Positions 8,076 to 16,681 of a stretch of DNA of 64,000 nucleotides are shown here, piece by piece. The translations under genes and the position numbers were made by a program. Each line of letters starts with the position of its first letter. Position 1 is the stretch's first letter. The DNA comes from Paenibacillus sp. FSL R5-0623 (GTDB taxonomy: Bacteria; Bacillota; Bacilli; Paenibacillales; Paenibacillaceae): the NCBI RefSeq assembly GCF_037974265.1, contig NZ_CP150233.1, positions 558,001 to 622,000 on the forward strand, given 5' to 3'. A model generated the notes under the pieces. That model had not been told where the DNA came from and ran no database searches. It saw only the letters and a list, made by a program, of their open reading frames with translations.

Positions 8076-9755
8076 TTGTTTATCGTAACTGCTGAACAGA
8101 TGAGAGCTGTGGACGAACATACCATTCATCAGCTCGGTATTCCGGCAGCAAGTCTAATGGAGAATGCAGGCCGCGCCATAGCCGAGGAAGTGATCAAGCT
8201 GTGCCGGGAAGGGCAGGCAGAAGGCAGGCTTGCGGATTCAGGGCGGCTTGGCTATAGCAGCAAGACAGGTGCGCGGCGGGCACACACCGGGCCCGGTGAT
8301 CGGCAAGGGTATGGTGGCGACATCATCGCCGATCCGGCGCTGGTGATGGAGCGCCCGGGAGATCAGCAGTGGTACATGCTGATCGGCAAGGGCAATAATG
8401 GCGGCGATGGGCTGGTGGCCGCGCGCCATTTGGTTGAAGCGGGGCTTGGCGTGACATTGGTCTACGCCGATGCCCCTGATGCACTGCGGGGCGAAGCCGC
8501 AGTGCAACGGGATGCCGCCGCGAAGCTTGGCATCCCTGTTCTTATCCACGGGCGCGAAGCCGTGGACTTCAGCCGGTGCACAGGCATCGTGGATGCGCTG
8601 CTGGGCACCGGCTCGCGGGGGGCGCCGCGAGGGGCTTACGCGGCGCTGATCGAGGCGGCGAACGACAGCGGCAAGCCGGTCGTGTCCGCCGATGTGCCAA
8701 GCGGGCTGGACGCCGACACCGGAGAGGTGTACGAGCCCTGCATTCAAGCCCGGGTGACCGTATGCCTCGCGTTGCTTAAGCGTGGGCTGGTGCAGTACCC
8801 GGGTGCTTCTGCCGCCGGGCGCATCGTGGTGCGCGCCATCGGCATTCCCGCGCGGCTTGCGCCAGAGCATGGCCCCTCGGTCCGTCTGCTGACGGACGAG
8901 GTGCTGCGCGGTGCGCTGCGCGTGGATACAGGCCGTCTCCGGACACCGGACGGCCACAAGGGCACCTACGGCCATGTGTTGCTGGCCGCAGGAAGTCTGC
9001 CGATGAGCGGCGCAGGCCTGCTCTCGGCCAAGGCCGCGTTGCGCGCAGGCTGCGGGCTCGCCACATGGGCGCTGCCCGCGGCACTGCTGCCGCATGTCAT
9101 CGGCACCGTGCCCGAGCTCATGCTTGCTGTCGCCGCCGATGGCGACAGCGGCGAATGGAACGCGGCTTCCGCCTCCGCCGTGCTGCGTCTCGCGGAGAGC
9201 CGCGACGTGCTCGCGACCGGCCCCGGCCTCGGCCGCTTCAAGGGCGACACAGACTGGCTGCGCCGTCTGTGGCAACAAACGGATCGTCCGCTCGTCATCG
9301 ACGCGGACGCCCTCAACATGCTGGCAGACGCTGGCCCAGATGGGCCTCGCGACTGGGGCCAGCGAAGTGCGGCGACAATCCTGACGCCGCACCCTGGCGA
9401 GATGGGCCGACTGCTGGGCATGTCGACCCAGGAAGTGCAGCGTGACCGCATTGGACACGCTGCACAATACGCCCGCGAGCAGGGCGTGACCCTTGTGCTC
9501 AAGGGAGCACGAACGGTCATCGCAACGCCAACTGGCGAGGCGTACATCAACACCACCGGGCACGCCGGCATGGCGACTGGCGGTGCCGGAGACGTATTGA
9601 CCGGCATCATCGCCGGTCTGCTTGCCCAAGGGCTCAGCGCGGAGCAAGCCGCCGCGTTCGGCGTATATCTTCACGGACAGGCCGCCGAACGCGCAGCCCT
9701 GCTGCGCGGTGACCCGTCGTCCCTACTGGCCGGCGACATCATCGACGCATTGTGA
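8076..9755 (+). CDS. nnr: Bifunctional NAD(P)H-hydrate epimerase / ADP-dependent NAD(P)H-hydrate dehydratase
   Basis: This enzyme repairs hydrated NADH and NADPH. The N-terminal epimerase (about 1-270) shows the MENAGRA motif, GKGNNGGDGL and VDALLGTGSRG; the C-terminal dehydratase (about 290-559) shows HKGTYGH and the nucleotide-binding GMATGGAGDVLTG. Start is TTG 8076, with GGAGGG seven bases upstream; the nearby ATG at 8069 is out of frame. Two oddities stand out. An extra segment of about 45 residues, rich in Gly, Arg and Asp, lies between the first helix and the GKGNNGGDG strand. The gene from about 8,230 onward is also far more GC-rich than its surroundings, which makes long false open frames on the other strand. 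Confidence 0.93.
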   Translation: MFIVTAEQMRAVDEHTIHQLGIPAASLMENAGRAIAEEVIKLCREGQAEGRLADSGRLGYSSKTGARRAHTGPGDRQGYGGDIIADPALVMERPGDQQWYMLIGKGNNGGDGLVAARHLVEAGLGVTLVYADAPDALRGEAAVQRDAAAKLGIPVLIHGREAVDFSRCTGIVDALLGTGSRGAPRGAYAALIEAANDSGKPVVSADVPSGLDADTGEVYEPCIQARVTVCLALLKRGLVQYPGASAAGRIVVRAIGIPARLAPEHGPSVRLLTDEVLRGALRVDTGRLRTPDGHKGTYGHVLLAAGSLPMSGAGLLSAKAALRAGCGLATWALPAALLPHVIGTVPELMLAVAADGDSGEWNAASASAVLRLAESRDVLATGPGLGRFKGDTDWLRRLWQQTDRPLVIDADALNMLADAGPDGPRDWGQRSAATILTPHPGEMGRLLGMSTQEVQRDRIGHAAQYAREQGVTLVLKGARTVIATPTGEAYINTTGHAGMATGGAGDVLTGIIAGLLAQGLSAEQAAAFGVYLHGQAAERAALLRGDPSSLLAGDIIDAL

Positions 9756-9790
9756 GGATGGGGCAGGTGTGGGACAAGCTCGTCAGTGCT

Positions 9791-9935
9791 CTAACGAATC
9801 TTACACACCTTATGCCACGGTATACATGGAGGAGCAAAAGCTAACGAATCTCATCCACATTATTTCTGTGTATTTCAGAGAAAACACCTGAAAAACCGGA
9901 CTAAATTAGAGAATAGAATGCCTAAGATTTGTTAG
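9791..9935. repeat. Cluster of GATTCGTTAG-type 10-mers
   Basis: CTAACGAATC occurs at 9791-9800 and 9841-9850, and GATTTGTTAG at 9926-9935. The same 10-mer recurs only in other gene-free stretches I read, near 28.4 and 58.8 kb. The meaning is unknown. Confidence 0.4.
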
Positions 9936-10093
9936 ATTTTAGAATCTGCAATTAGTGACCCAATAAGGTTTGCTCAGTTTGTTAAACGTTTGGATCTGAA
10001 ACGCTGATACCTTGTTATTAACTTTCGTGTCTGCTTACCGTCTTGCGCGTGCCTTGGGAACGATGATTAGATGAAACAACGATTAGCTACTGG

Positions 10094-10140
10094 AAAGGGG
10101 AGCCCTGCCATGATTCATGACGGAGACTCCCCTTTATTTG
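10094..10140. terminator. Intrinsic terminator between convergent nnr and chemoreceptor genes
   Basis: AAAGGGGAG (10094-10102) pairs with CTCCCCTTT (10127-10135), then TATTTGTTTTT. The long loop contains a smaller CATGA/TCATG pairing. Confidence 0.75.
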
Positions 10141-10276
10141 TTTTTATGTTTGTATGTTCATGCTACCTGATCCTGGCTCGCTTATAACCTGCCCACAACT
10201 TGCCTATAATCTGCATCTAAACGATATCTAAACTACTTCCGACCTACGTCCAGCCCAAAATTCCCCGGCATCCTGC

Positions 10277-11929
10277 TTACAACCGGAATCGCAACAATTC
10301 CTGATGCATCTCAGCACTGATATCACGCAATGACTTCACCTTGATACTTGCATCAGCGAAGGAACGTTGTTGTTCCGACGTGGAGGCGGTGATCTCTTCA
10401 CTGCTGGCAGCTGACTGCTGGGTGATGGCACTGATATTTTCGATGGCCTGTTGCACCTGTGTACTGAGTTCATTGGAGTGTTGCATGTCCTCAGCAAGCT
10501 GATGGATGCCGGTACTAATGCGCTCCACACTTCCACGAATGGCGGAGAAGGATTCACGAGTCTGGCCAGTGGCTTGTTCCTGTTCACTGAATAACTGCAT
10601 GCTCTGTGCTACAGAGTTCTTCACCTTGTCCATGGAGGTGGTGATCTCGCCCACAGCCGCATAGATATGTTTGACCGATTGCGCAGATTGTTCGGCGAGT
10701 TTGTTCACCTCGCCGGCAACAACAGCGAAGCCACGTCCGGCTTCTCCAGCGCGAGCAGCCTCTATGGAGGCATTTAACGAGAGCATGGTCGTTTGTTTGG
10801 CAATCTCCGATACATATGCCGTCATCGTAGTGATTCGAACCGCGCTTTCTTCCAGTTCCCGCACCGTTTGTTCCACCTCGGCCATCGCCATGCGATTCAC
10901 TTCGGCCAAGCGGAGTTGCTCTGCTACAGCCTTATTACCTTCCTCAACGGTAGTTAATACTTCACGACCATCGATGACCGATTGGGAAGTGGCCTCCAGA
11001 TTGCTATTGAAGGTAGACTGCATTTTGTCCACAACCATCACTGTTTCACTCAGATCCTCGGCAATCTTTTGACTGCCAATCGAGAGTTCCTCCGTGGTGC
11101 GGGATACTTGCTGTACGATCGCTTGGGCTGTATCATTACCGCGGTCAATATCTTGTGCCATCAGATCGACACGATGACCCGCTTCACCAATCGACTGAAT
11201 AATGCCGCGAATATTATGAGTCATGATACCGAAGGAGCGACTCAGGTCATCGAGTTCATCTTTGCCCCGAGCTTCCGGTAATTGTCCGGTCAGGTCACCG
11301 TCCGCAATTTGTCCAGCGGCGTCTTTGAGTGTTCGAATACGCTTGGCGATCTGACGTGAAGTATACATATTAAACAGCATTACGGCGACGAGCAATACGA
11401 TGGCTCCTACCAGAGCGGCTTGCCACGTTTGCTGAATGTCATGTTCCAAATCAACCGTATATTGATCATAACGATCCCGAGTCATCTCATCTAACGAATA
11501 GATATCATTCTGTATGCCCCGAACCCGAGTGCTGTAACGTTTCGCTTCCGCACTGTTCATCGCGCTCATCGCTTCGGTGGCTCCCTGGTTGAGAGCTTGT
11601 AATTTTGTCTCGATGGACTGAATAAGTTGTAACTGCTGATCTGTTTCGAGCAATCCGTCCGTAAGCTCCTGAATCATCGTTTGGCCTTCAGCCAGCAGGC
11701 GAAGTACGGCGTCCTGGTTTCCTGCTGTCATGGAGAACGAATAGACATCCAGCGCCTGCTGGGTCTGAATCTGATTGGCGTTCAGTTCACTAACCTTGAG
11801 CATGGCAGGTACCAGATTTTGATTTTTGGCATTCATACCGAGCAATTGCATGATAATATAAGCCACTAGCACAAGGCATAGAAGCAGTGAAATTAGAGCA
11901 TTAAATATCAGTTTTCCCTGTAGTTTCAT
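10277..11929 (-). CDS. Methyl-accepting chemotaxis protein
   Basis: This chemoreceptor of 550 residues has a membrane segment at about 8-30, a periplasm-side-type four-helix sensor of about 140 residues, a second membrane segment near 172-192, a HAMP domain (about 193-245) and a long cytoplasmic coiled coil. Its signalling tip contains [23 protein letters not shown] 11929 follows GAGGAGG. It lies 26 bp downstream of a BMP-family binding lipoprotein on the same strand, so the two are probably co-transcribed. The pairing suggests that the receptor reads the loaded lipoprotein, though direct ligand sensing is equally possible. Confidence 0.93.
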   Translation of the reverse strand: MKLQGKLIFNALISLLLCLVLVAYIIMQLLGMNAKNQNLVPAMLKVSELNANQIQTQQALDVYSFSMTAGNQDAVLRLLAEGQTMIQELTDGLLETDQQLQLIQSIETKLQALNQGATEAMSAMNSAEAKRYSTRVRGIQNDIYSLDEMTRDRYDQYTVDLEHDIQQTWQAALVGAIVLLVAVMLFNMYTSRQIAKRIRTLKDAAGQIADGDLTGQLPEARGKDELDDLSRSFGIMTHNIRGIIQSIGEAGHRVDLMAQDIDRGNDTAQAIVQQVSRTTEELSIGSQKIAEDLSETVMVVDKMQSTFNSNLEATSQSVIDGREVLTTVEEGNKAVAEQLRLAEVNRMAMAEVEQTVRELEESAVRITTMTAYVSEIAKQTTMLSLNASIEAARAGEAGRGFAVVAGEVNKLAEQSAQSVKHIYAAVGEITTSMDKVKNSVAQSMQLFSEQEQATGQTRESFSAIRGSVERISTGIHQLAEDMQHSNELSTQVQQAIENISAITQQSAASSEEITASTSEQQRSFADASIKVKSLRDISAEMHQELLRFRL

Positions 11930-11955
11930 GAGCGTACCTCCTCGTATCCGATGGG

Positions 11956-12963
11956 TTATTGATCAAGCTTAATTTTGATTTGACCGGAAGAGATCTTTGC
12001 CTTCAGATCTTCGAAGGTTTGCTGTTGTTCATCACTGAGCGTGATATTATGTAGAGCAGTCAGACCCACGGCGTTCTCCGCCAGCCCCTCCACGATTTCC
12101 TTTTGAGGGAAGGTATGATTGTTTTCAACAAACGTGTTAACGGCATTATAGATAGAGACATCCACATTTTTCAGCATGGACGTAAGAATGGCCTTCTCCG
12201 CCAAAAAGAATTGATCGGTATCTACACCGATGGCGTATTTCCCTAATTTCTGAATCTCCGTCAGTGCGCCTACGCCTGTGAGACCGGCAGCAACGTAGAT
12301 CACGTCAGCGCCCTTTTCCTGAATCATCTGTGCAGCCAGTTGTTCACCGAGATCAGCATCACCGAAGTCCCCTGCGTAGACGGCATCAACGGTTGCATCC
12401 GGCTTGACAGCCAGAACACCTTGTTTAAAACCCTGCTCGAAATTACGAAGGACAGGTATCTCTATTCCACCAAGGAAGCCAACATGATCTTCCGTTGAAG
12501 CCATAGCAGCAATAACGCCTGCCAGATAACTTCCTTCTTCCGCCCGGAATGAAATGGAGGCGATGTTAGGCAGTTCGGACTGACTGTCAATCATGAGGAA
12601 CTGCTGGTCAGGATATTTGGCTGCAACTTTCTCCATATCCGCTTGGACAGCATCACTCAGGCCGATAACCAGATCGAATTTGGCTTCCGCAAACTCTTCA
12701 AATGCAGCTTCGGCATTGTCGCCCGGTTCACGATAGTCAAAGACAATGCTTTTCTCATTTCTGGCCTGAACCAGTCCATCAAAAGCAGCATCATTAAAAG
12801 AACGGTCACCCAGACCCACTTCCGTAAGCACGATTCCAACCTTTGTTCTTGTGTCTGTTGCCGTTGTTGTATTGTTGGCTGAACATGCCCCCAGGATCAG
12901 TACCGTCAGGATCATCATTAGGGTGAGACCTAGACCTGCGCGTCTGTTCTTGTTTGTTTTCAT
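11956..12963 (-). CDS. BMP-family (PnrA/TmpC-like) substrate-binding lipoprotein
   Basis: The mature protein is a type I periplasmic-binding fold of the basic-membrane-protein family, many members of which bind nucleosides for ABC import. A lipoprotein signal ends at LILGAC, so it is tethered to the outer face of the membrane. Family signatures are visible as [15 protein letters not shown] near the start and the [15 protein letters not shown] and AIGVDTDQ segments. ATG 12963 with GAGGG eight bases upstream is preferred over upstream in-frame starts. No ATPase or permease gene is adjacent; the only partner is the chemoreceptor gene downstream. A sensing role is therefore plausible (inference). 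Confidence 0.9.
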   Translation of the reverse strand: MKTNKNRRAGLGLTLMMILTVLILGACSANNTTTATDTRTKVGIVLTEVGLGDRSFNDAAFDGLVQARNEKSIVFDYREPGDNAEAAFEEFAEAKFDLVIGLSDAVQADMEKVAAKYPDQQFLMIDSQSELPNIASISFRAEEGSYLAGVIAAMASTEDHVGFLGGIEIPVLRNFEQGFKQGVLAVKPDATVDAVYAGDFGDADLGEQLAAQMIQEKGADVIYVAAGLTGVGALTEIQKLGKYAIGVDTDQFFLAEKAILTSMLKNVDVSIYNAVNTFVENNHTFPQKEIVEGLAENAVGLTALHNITLSDEQQQTFEDLKAKISSGQIKIKLDQ

Positions 12964-13223
12964 GTGTGGTACCCTCATTTCTGTAGTCGCATTTTTCTGT
13001 TTTGCATGGTTCCTTAGCTCCAGGGAATGACGTGTGCATGATGACACGTATGGTGAGGATTTCCCTTTATCTATATCGGTCAGAAAGGCACTGTGATTTA
13101 TGGTATGTAGTGAAAATTTACGAAAAAATAAATATTTTCATGAATTACACATTATTTTTACATTTCTCTGGTTAAAAGGGTACATAAATAACTACAGTAT
13201 GTTGTTTACTGATGTTAGAAGTC
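12964..13223. other. Intergenic region upstream of the BMP lipoprotein
   Basis: An AT-rich region that should contain the promoter of the lipoprotein-chemoreceptor pair on the minus strand. I could not pick a convincing -35/-10 pair and see no other structure. Confidence 0.4.
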
Positions 13224-13271
13224 GAAAAAAAGGCACAAGAGAGATGACATGAATCATCTCTCTTGTGCCTT
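13224..13271 (-). terminator. Intrinsic terminator of the gamma-glutamyltransferase gene
   Basis: An 18-bp perfect stem (13230-13247 with 13254-13271) has a 6-nt loop. On the minus strand it is followed by a T-run, so it terminates the gene ending at 13330. Confidence 0.9.
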
Positions 13272-13329
13272 AGAATAACACCTTATACGGATGATAAGGG
13301 ATCATCCTATTATAAAAATTACGCGAGTT

Positions 13330-14940
13330 TTACCAAGCCGCAATCGAGCCGTCCGCTCGGGTTTCCGTCCCCCCGCATAATACACCATTGTCCGGGTTGC
13401 GCCAGATGATCTGACCACGTCCAAACTGGGATGGATCAACTGCCACTTGAATATCATGTCCCTTGCGGGCGAGTGCCTGTGCAATGTGCTGTGGGAAACC
13501 GGGTTCCACGAGAATTGTTTTGCCCTTCGTCCACTGCCAGCGCGGAGAATCCAAGGCGGCCTGTGGGTTCAGATGATAATCGATCGTATTCATGACCACC
13601 TGCACATGACCCTGCGGTTGCATGAAACCACCCATGACACCGAATGGCCCCACCGCTTCGCTGCCGCGGGTGAGGAACCCCGGAATGATCGTGTGATACG
13701 TTCGTTTGCCTGGCTCCAGGGCATTTGCATGATTCGGGTCCAGTGAGAAATTATGTCCGCGATTCTGCAAAGCAATGCCTGTCCCCGGAACAACCAATCC
13801 AGACCCGAAGCCCATATAGTTACTCTGGATAAAGGAAACCATGTTACCTTCACCGTCCGCCGTAGCCAGGTAGACTGTTCCACTTGCACGTGGATCACCT
13901 GCCTCAGGTGCTCGTGCGGTATCAGCAATGAGTTTGCGCCGTTCTTCCGCGTATGCTTCGGACAGCAGTTCCTCCACCGTGATACCCATTTTGCGTTCTT
14001 CGGTAATATATTTCTCCCCATCGGCAAATGCCAGCTTCATGGCTTCAAGTTGCTGATGATATGCCTGAACAGATTCTTTCTCGTCGAATTCGTAACCCTT
14101 CAGCAGATTAAGCGCAGCGAGAGCGATCAGTCCTTGTCCATTCGGCGGAATCTCCCATACATCGTAACCACGATAGGAGACGGTGATGGGATCTACCCAC
14201 TCGGGCTGGAATGCCGCCAGATCATCTTTGGTCAGATAACCACCGTGTTCTGCCATAAAGGAATGAATACGTTCAGCCAGTTCTCCTTTGTAAAAGTCTC
14301 GCGCTTCGCTCTCGCCAATCTGGCGCAAAGTCGCCGCATGATCCGGCGAGCGCCACATCTCTCCAGCTGCGGGAACACGCCCGCCTGGAGCAAATGTCTC
14401 AAACCACGCACGCCCTGCCTCCGCATCACCCTGGCGTGCATAGATCTCGGCTGCCCTTGCCCAGTGGCGGGCCAGCCCAGGCGCAAGCGGATAACCTTCC
14501 TCCGCATAGCGGATGGCCGGTTCCAGCGCTTCCGCCAGCGTGATCCGCCCAAAACGGCGGCTCAGCTCAGCCCAACCCGCCGGTGCGCCAGGCACCGTCA
14601 CCGGAACAACCCCAAGCTTCGGCATCTCCGTATAGCCTGCCGCTTGAAGCGCCTCAATGGATATGCCCTGAGGCGCAGGGCCGCTGGCATTCAGGCCATG
14701 CAGTTTGCCCTCGGTCCAGACGAGGGCAAAAGCATCGCCTCCAATGCCATTGGACGTGGGCTCCAGCACCGTGAGTGCTGCCGCAGTTGCAATGGCGGCA
14801 TCAATGGCATTGCCGCCTTTTTTCAATACATCCAGACCAGCTTGTGCAGCCAGTGGCTGAGACGTGGCGACCATGCCTTGTTTCGCATACACAGGCACGC
14901 GGTAAGAGGGGTACGGTTGGTAGAGTGGATCGAAGTTCAT
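13330..14940 (-). CDS. Gamma-glutamyltransferase family protein, cytosolic type (YwrD-like)
   Basis: An Ntn-hydrolase of the gamma-glutamyltransferase family that normally self-cleaves before a catalytic threonine. The likely threonine is in ASGTVYLATADGEGN, where family members have the nucleophile. GNAIDAAIATAAALTVLEP and GIGGDAFALV are strong N-terminal family blocks. No signal peptide is present, unlike secreted GGT, so it fits the intracellular YwrD-like branch. ATG 14940 begins the conserved region and has AAGGAG about 12 bases upstream. An in-frame ATG at 14994, with GAGGG eight bases upstream, is a possible longer start. The SDR gene lies 125 bp upstream on the same strand. Substrate is not determinable. 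Confidence 0.9.
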   Translation of the reverse strand: MNFDPLYQPYPSYRVPVYAKQGMVATSQPLAAQAGLDVLKKGGNAIDAAIATAAALTVLEPTSNGIGGDAFALVWTEGKLHGLNASGPAPQGISIEALQAAGYTEMPKLGVVPVTVPGAPAGWAELSRRFGRITLAEALEPAIRYAEEGYPLAPGLARHWARAAEIYARQGDAEAGRAWFETFAPGGRVPAAGEMWRSPDHAATLRQIGESEARDFYKGELAERIHSFMAEHGGYLTKDDLAAFQPEWVDPITVSYRGYDVWEIPPNGQGLIALAALNLLKGYEFDEKESVQAYHQQLEAMKLAFADGEKYITEERKMGITVEELLSEAYAEERRKLIADTARAPEAGDPRASGTVYLATADGEGNMVSFIQSNYMGFGSGLVVPGTGIALQNRGHNFSLDPNHANALEPGKRTYHTIIPGFLTRGSEAVGPFGVMGGFMQPQGHVQVVMNTIDYHLNPQAALDSPRWQWTKGKTILVEPGFPQHIAQALARKGHDIQVAVDPSQFGRGQIIWRNPDNGVLCGGTETRADGSIAAW

Positions 14941-15064
14941 CAGGTTGTTCAGCTCCTTGTCGCAAGATGTCAGGCTCCGGTATAACCGGATCATACTCCT
15001 AACCCTCTTCGCAACCGGATAACCGATATCCTGCCACACCTGCCAAATCCAACCTGACATCAGC

Positions 15065-15964
15065 CTAGGTCGTTACCATATCGCCGCCATTTACATGAAT
15101 GCATTCACCTGTGACGTAGGATGAATCGCGGGAAGCGAGATAAACGTAGGCTGCCGCCAGTTCGTAAGGCTGACCAGCCCGACCCATAGGCGTATCTGTT
15201 CCAAATACCTGTACATCCTCAGCGGAGAAACTGGCAGGGATGAGCGGTGTCCAGATGGGTCCCGGAGCGACAGAATTCACACGGATTCCCTGTGCAGCGA
15301 GCGATTGGGCGAGTACACGAGTCAGCGATACGACGGCTCCTTTGGTAGAAGAGTAGTCGATCAGCTGGGTATTGCCTTTATATGCCGTAATGGAAGCTGT
15401 ATTGATGATGGAGGCACCTCTGCACAGATGGGGGAGAGCGGCCTGAATCAGAAAGAAATAGGCGAACACATTGGTCTGAAAGGTGTGATACAGCTGTTCT
15501 TCTGTAATATCAACGATACTTGGCTGCACATACTGTACGCCATGATTGTTGACCAGAATATCGATCTTCCCGTACGTTTCCATGGTTGTGCGGATGACGG
15601 CTTCACAGTTTTTCTTTAAGCGGAGATCAATCTCGATTAAGAGACAGCGCTGTCCGATTTCTTCGATCCGCTGGCGGGTCCTTTCGGCATCTGTCCGTTC
15701 ATATAGATAAGCAATGACGATATCTGCCCCTTCCTTGGCAAAAGCGATGGCGGCCGCCCGGCCGATTCCACTGTCACCACCCGTAATAATGGCAACTTTA
15801 CCTTGGAGTTTACAGCTGCCGATATAGGCAGGATCTTCACTAATCGGTTCAGGCACCATCAGAGTTTCCAGACCAGGTTGCTGGTCCTGATGCTGGGGTG
15901 GAAAGGCCAGTTTTTGCTCCTTGCATACCGTTTTCTCACCATAAAAAGGATAGACAGGATTCAT
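15065..15964 (-). CDS. SDR-family oxidoreductase (general-stress-protein-39-like)
   Basis: A classical short-chain dehydrogenase of 299 residues with an N-terminal extension of about 55 residues, as in the YdaD/YhdF stress group. Visible motifs are the cofactor loop TGGDSGIGRA, an NNHG in place of the usual NNAG, the catalytic serine in NTASITAY and the catalytic YSSTK. PGPIWTPLIP and the C-terminal VTGECIHVNGG are also family-typical. ATG 15964 follows GAGGAGG. The gene is divergent from fosB and upstream of the GGT gene. Substrate is unknown. Confidence 0.92.
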   Translation of the reverse strand: MNPVYPFYGEKTVCKEQKLAFPPQHQDQQPGLETLMVPEPISEDPAYIGSCKLQGKVAIITGGDSGIGRAAAIAFAKEGADIVIAYLYERTDAERTRQRIEEIGQRCLLIEIDLRLKKNCEAVIRTTMETYGKIDILVNNHGVQYVQPSIVDITEEQLYHTFQTNVFAYFFLIQAALPHLCRGASIINTASITAYKGNTQLIDYSSTKGAVVSLTRVLAQSLAAQGIRVNSVAPGPIWTPLIPASFSAEDVQVFGTDTPMGRAGQPYELAAAYVYLASRDSSYVTGECIHVNGGDMVTT

Positions 15965-16121
15965 TCGCTTTACATCCTCCTCGAACGTTCATTGATACGG
16001 ATAACCTATGCATTCGCCCAGAAGAAGGTGCGGGAGGAAGTAGCAGAACGGTTGTTTTTATTGCACAGAATATACCATAATAAGGATAGATCCTTAAATC
16101 GATGGAGGTGTCAGGAGCCAC

Positions 16122-16541
16122 ATGAATATTCAGGGAATTAATCATTTGTGCTTTTCCGTATCCAATCTGGAGCGGGCCATTACCTTTTATGAGCAGGCTC
16201 TCGGTGCCCGAATTCAGGTGAAAGGACGCAAACTGGCTTATTTTGAGCTTGCCGGTCTGTGGATTGCCCTGAATCAGGAGGATGTTATTCGCAACTATAC
16301 GGAACGAACCTATACCCATATTGCATTTACCGTTACAGAAGAGGAGTTCGACGCGTCTGTGCAGCAGCTGCGAGCAGCGGGTGCTGACATTCTTCCCGGA
16401 AGGCCAAGAGATCCGCGGGATGCATTATCTGTATATTTCACCGATCCGGATGGTCATCTGTTCGAACTGCATACAGGTACGATGAAGCAAAGGCTGGATT
16501 ATTATCGCGAAGACAAGGCTCATATGACCTTTTATCCGTGA
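16122..16541 (+). CDS. fosB: Metallothiol transferase FosB
   Basis: This small vicinal-oxygen-chelate enzyme of 139 residues, the length of known FosB proteins, opens fosfomycin's epoxide by adding bacillithiol or cysteine. The three metal ligands expected for the family are present: His8 (INHL), His66 (YTHIAF) and Glu115 (LFELHTGT). The fosfomycin-binding LPGR..RD..S.YFTDPDGH stretch is also intact. Nothing suggests acquisition on a mobile element; it looks like the intrinsic chromosomal gene common in Bacillales. GGAGG lies 11 bases and AGGAG 4 bases before the ATG. Confidence 0.95.
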   Translation: MNIQGINHLCFSVSNLERAITFYEQALGARIQVKGRKLAYFELAGLWIALNQEDVIRNYTERTYTHIAFTVTEEEFDASVQQLRAAGADILPGRPRDPRDALSVYFTDPDGHLFELHTGTMKQRLDYYREDKAHMTFYP

Positions 16542-16588
16542 GTTCATGTGCAAATTGAGAAAATCTGGAATTATAACTCACATATCTA

Positions 16589-16616
16589 TTGTCTAAACAT
16601 TGGCATTACCTATAAT
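16589..16616 (+). promoter_or_regulatory. Sigma-A promoter of the S9 peptidase gene
   Basis: TTGTCT (16589-16594) and TATAAT (16611-16616) are separated by 16 bp. The -10 is perfect. The start codon is about 60 bp downstream. Confidence 0.7.
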
Positions 16617-16681
16617 ATGGACAAAGGGTACCTTAATTTACCAATGTTAGATTCGTTGGTTCAATTCCAAGGAGGTTTGTC

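Larger units (their letters stand above)
9756..10276. other. Intergenic region with short repeated motif and terminator
   Basis: No gene is convincing here. It contains CTAACGAATC at 9791-9800 and 9841-9850 plus a one-mismatch inverted copy at 9926-9935, and the terminator at 10094-10140. Confidence 0.55.

Noticed and set aside
8238..9674. 478-codon open frame opposite the nnr gene
   Set aside because: It is a shadow caused by high GC at third codon positions of the real gene. It has no family resemblance and an odd His/Arg/Gln-rich composition.
13753..14985. 410-codon plus-strand frame opposite the gamma-glutamyltransferase
   Set aside because: The minus strand has a clear family match over the same region. 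The plus-strand translation is low-complexity and has no ribosome site.
16122..16541. FosB as part of a mobile resistance island
   Set aside because: No mobile-element gene is nearby, base composition matches the surroundings, and intrinsic chromosomal fosB is common in Bacillales.
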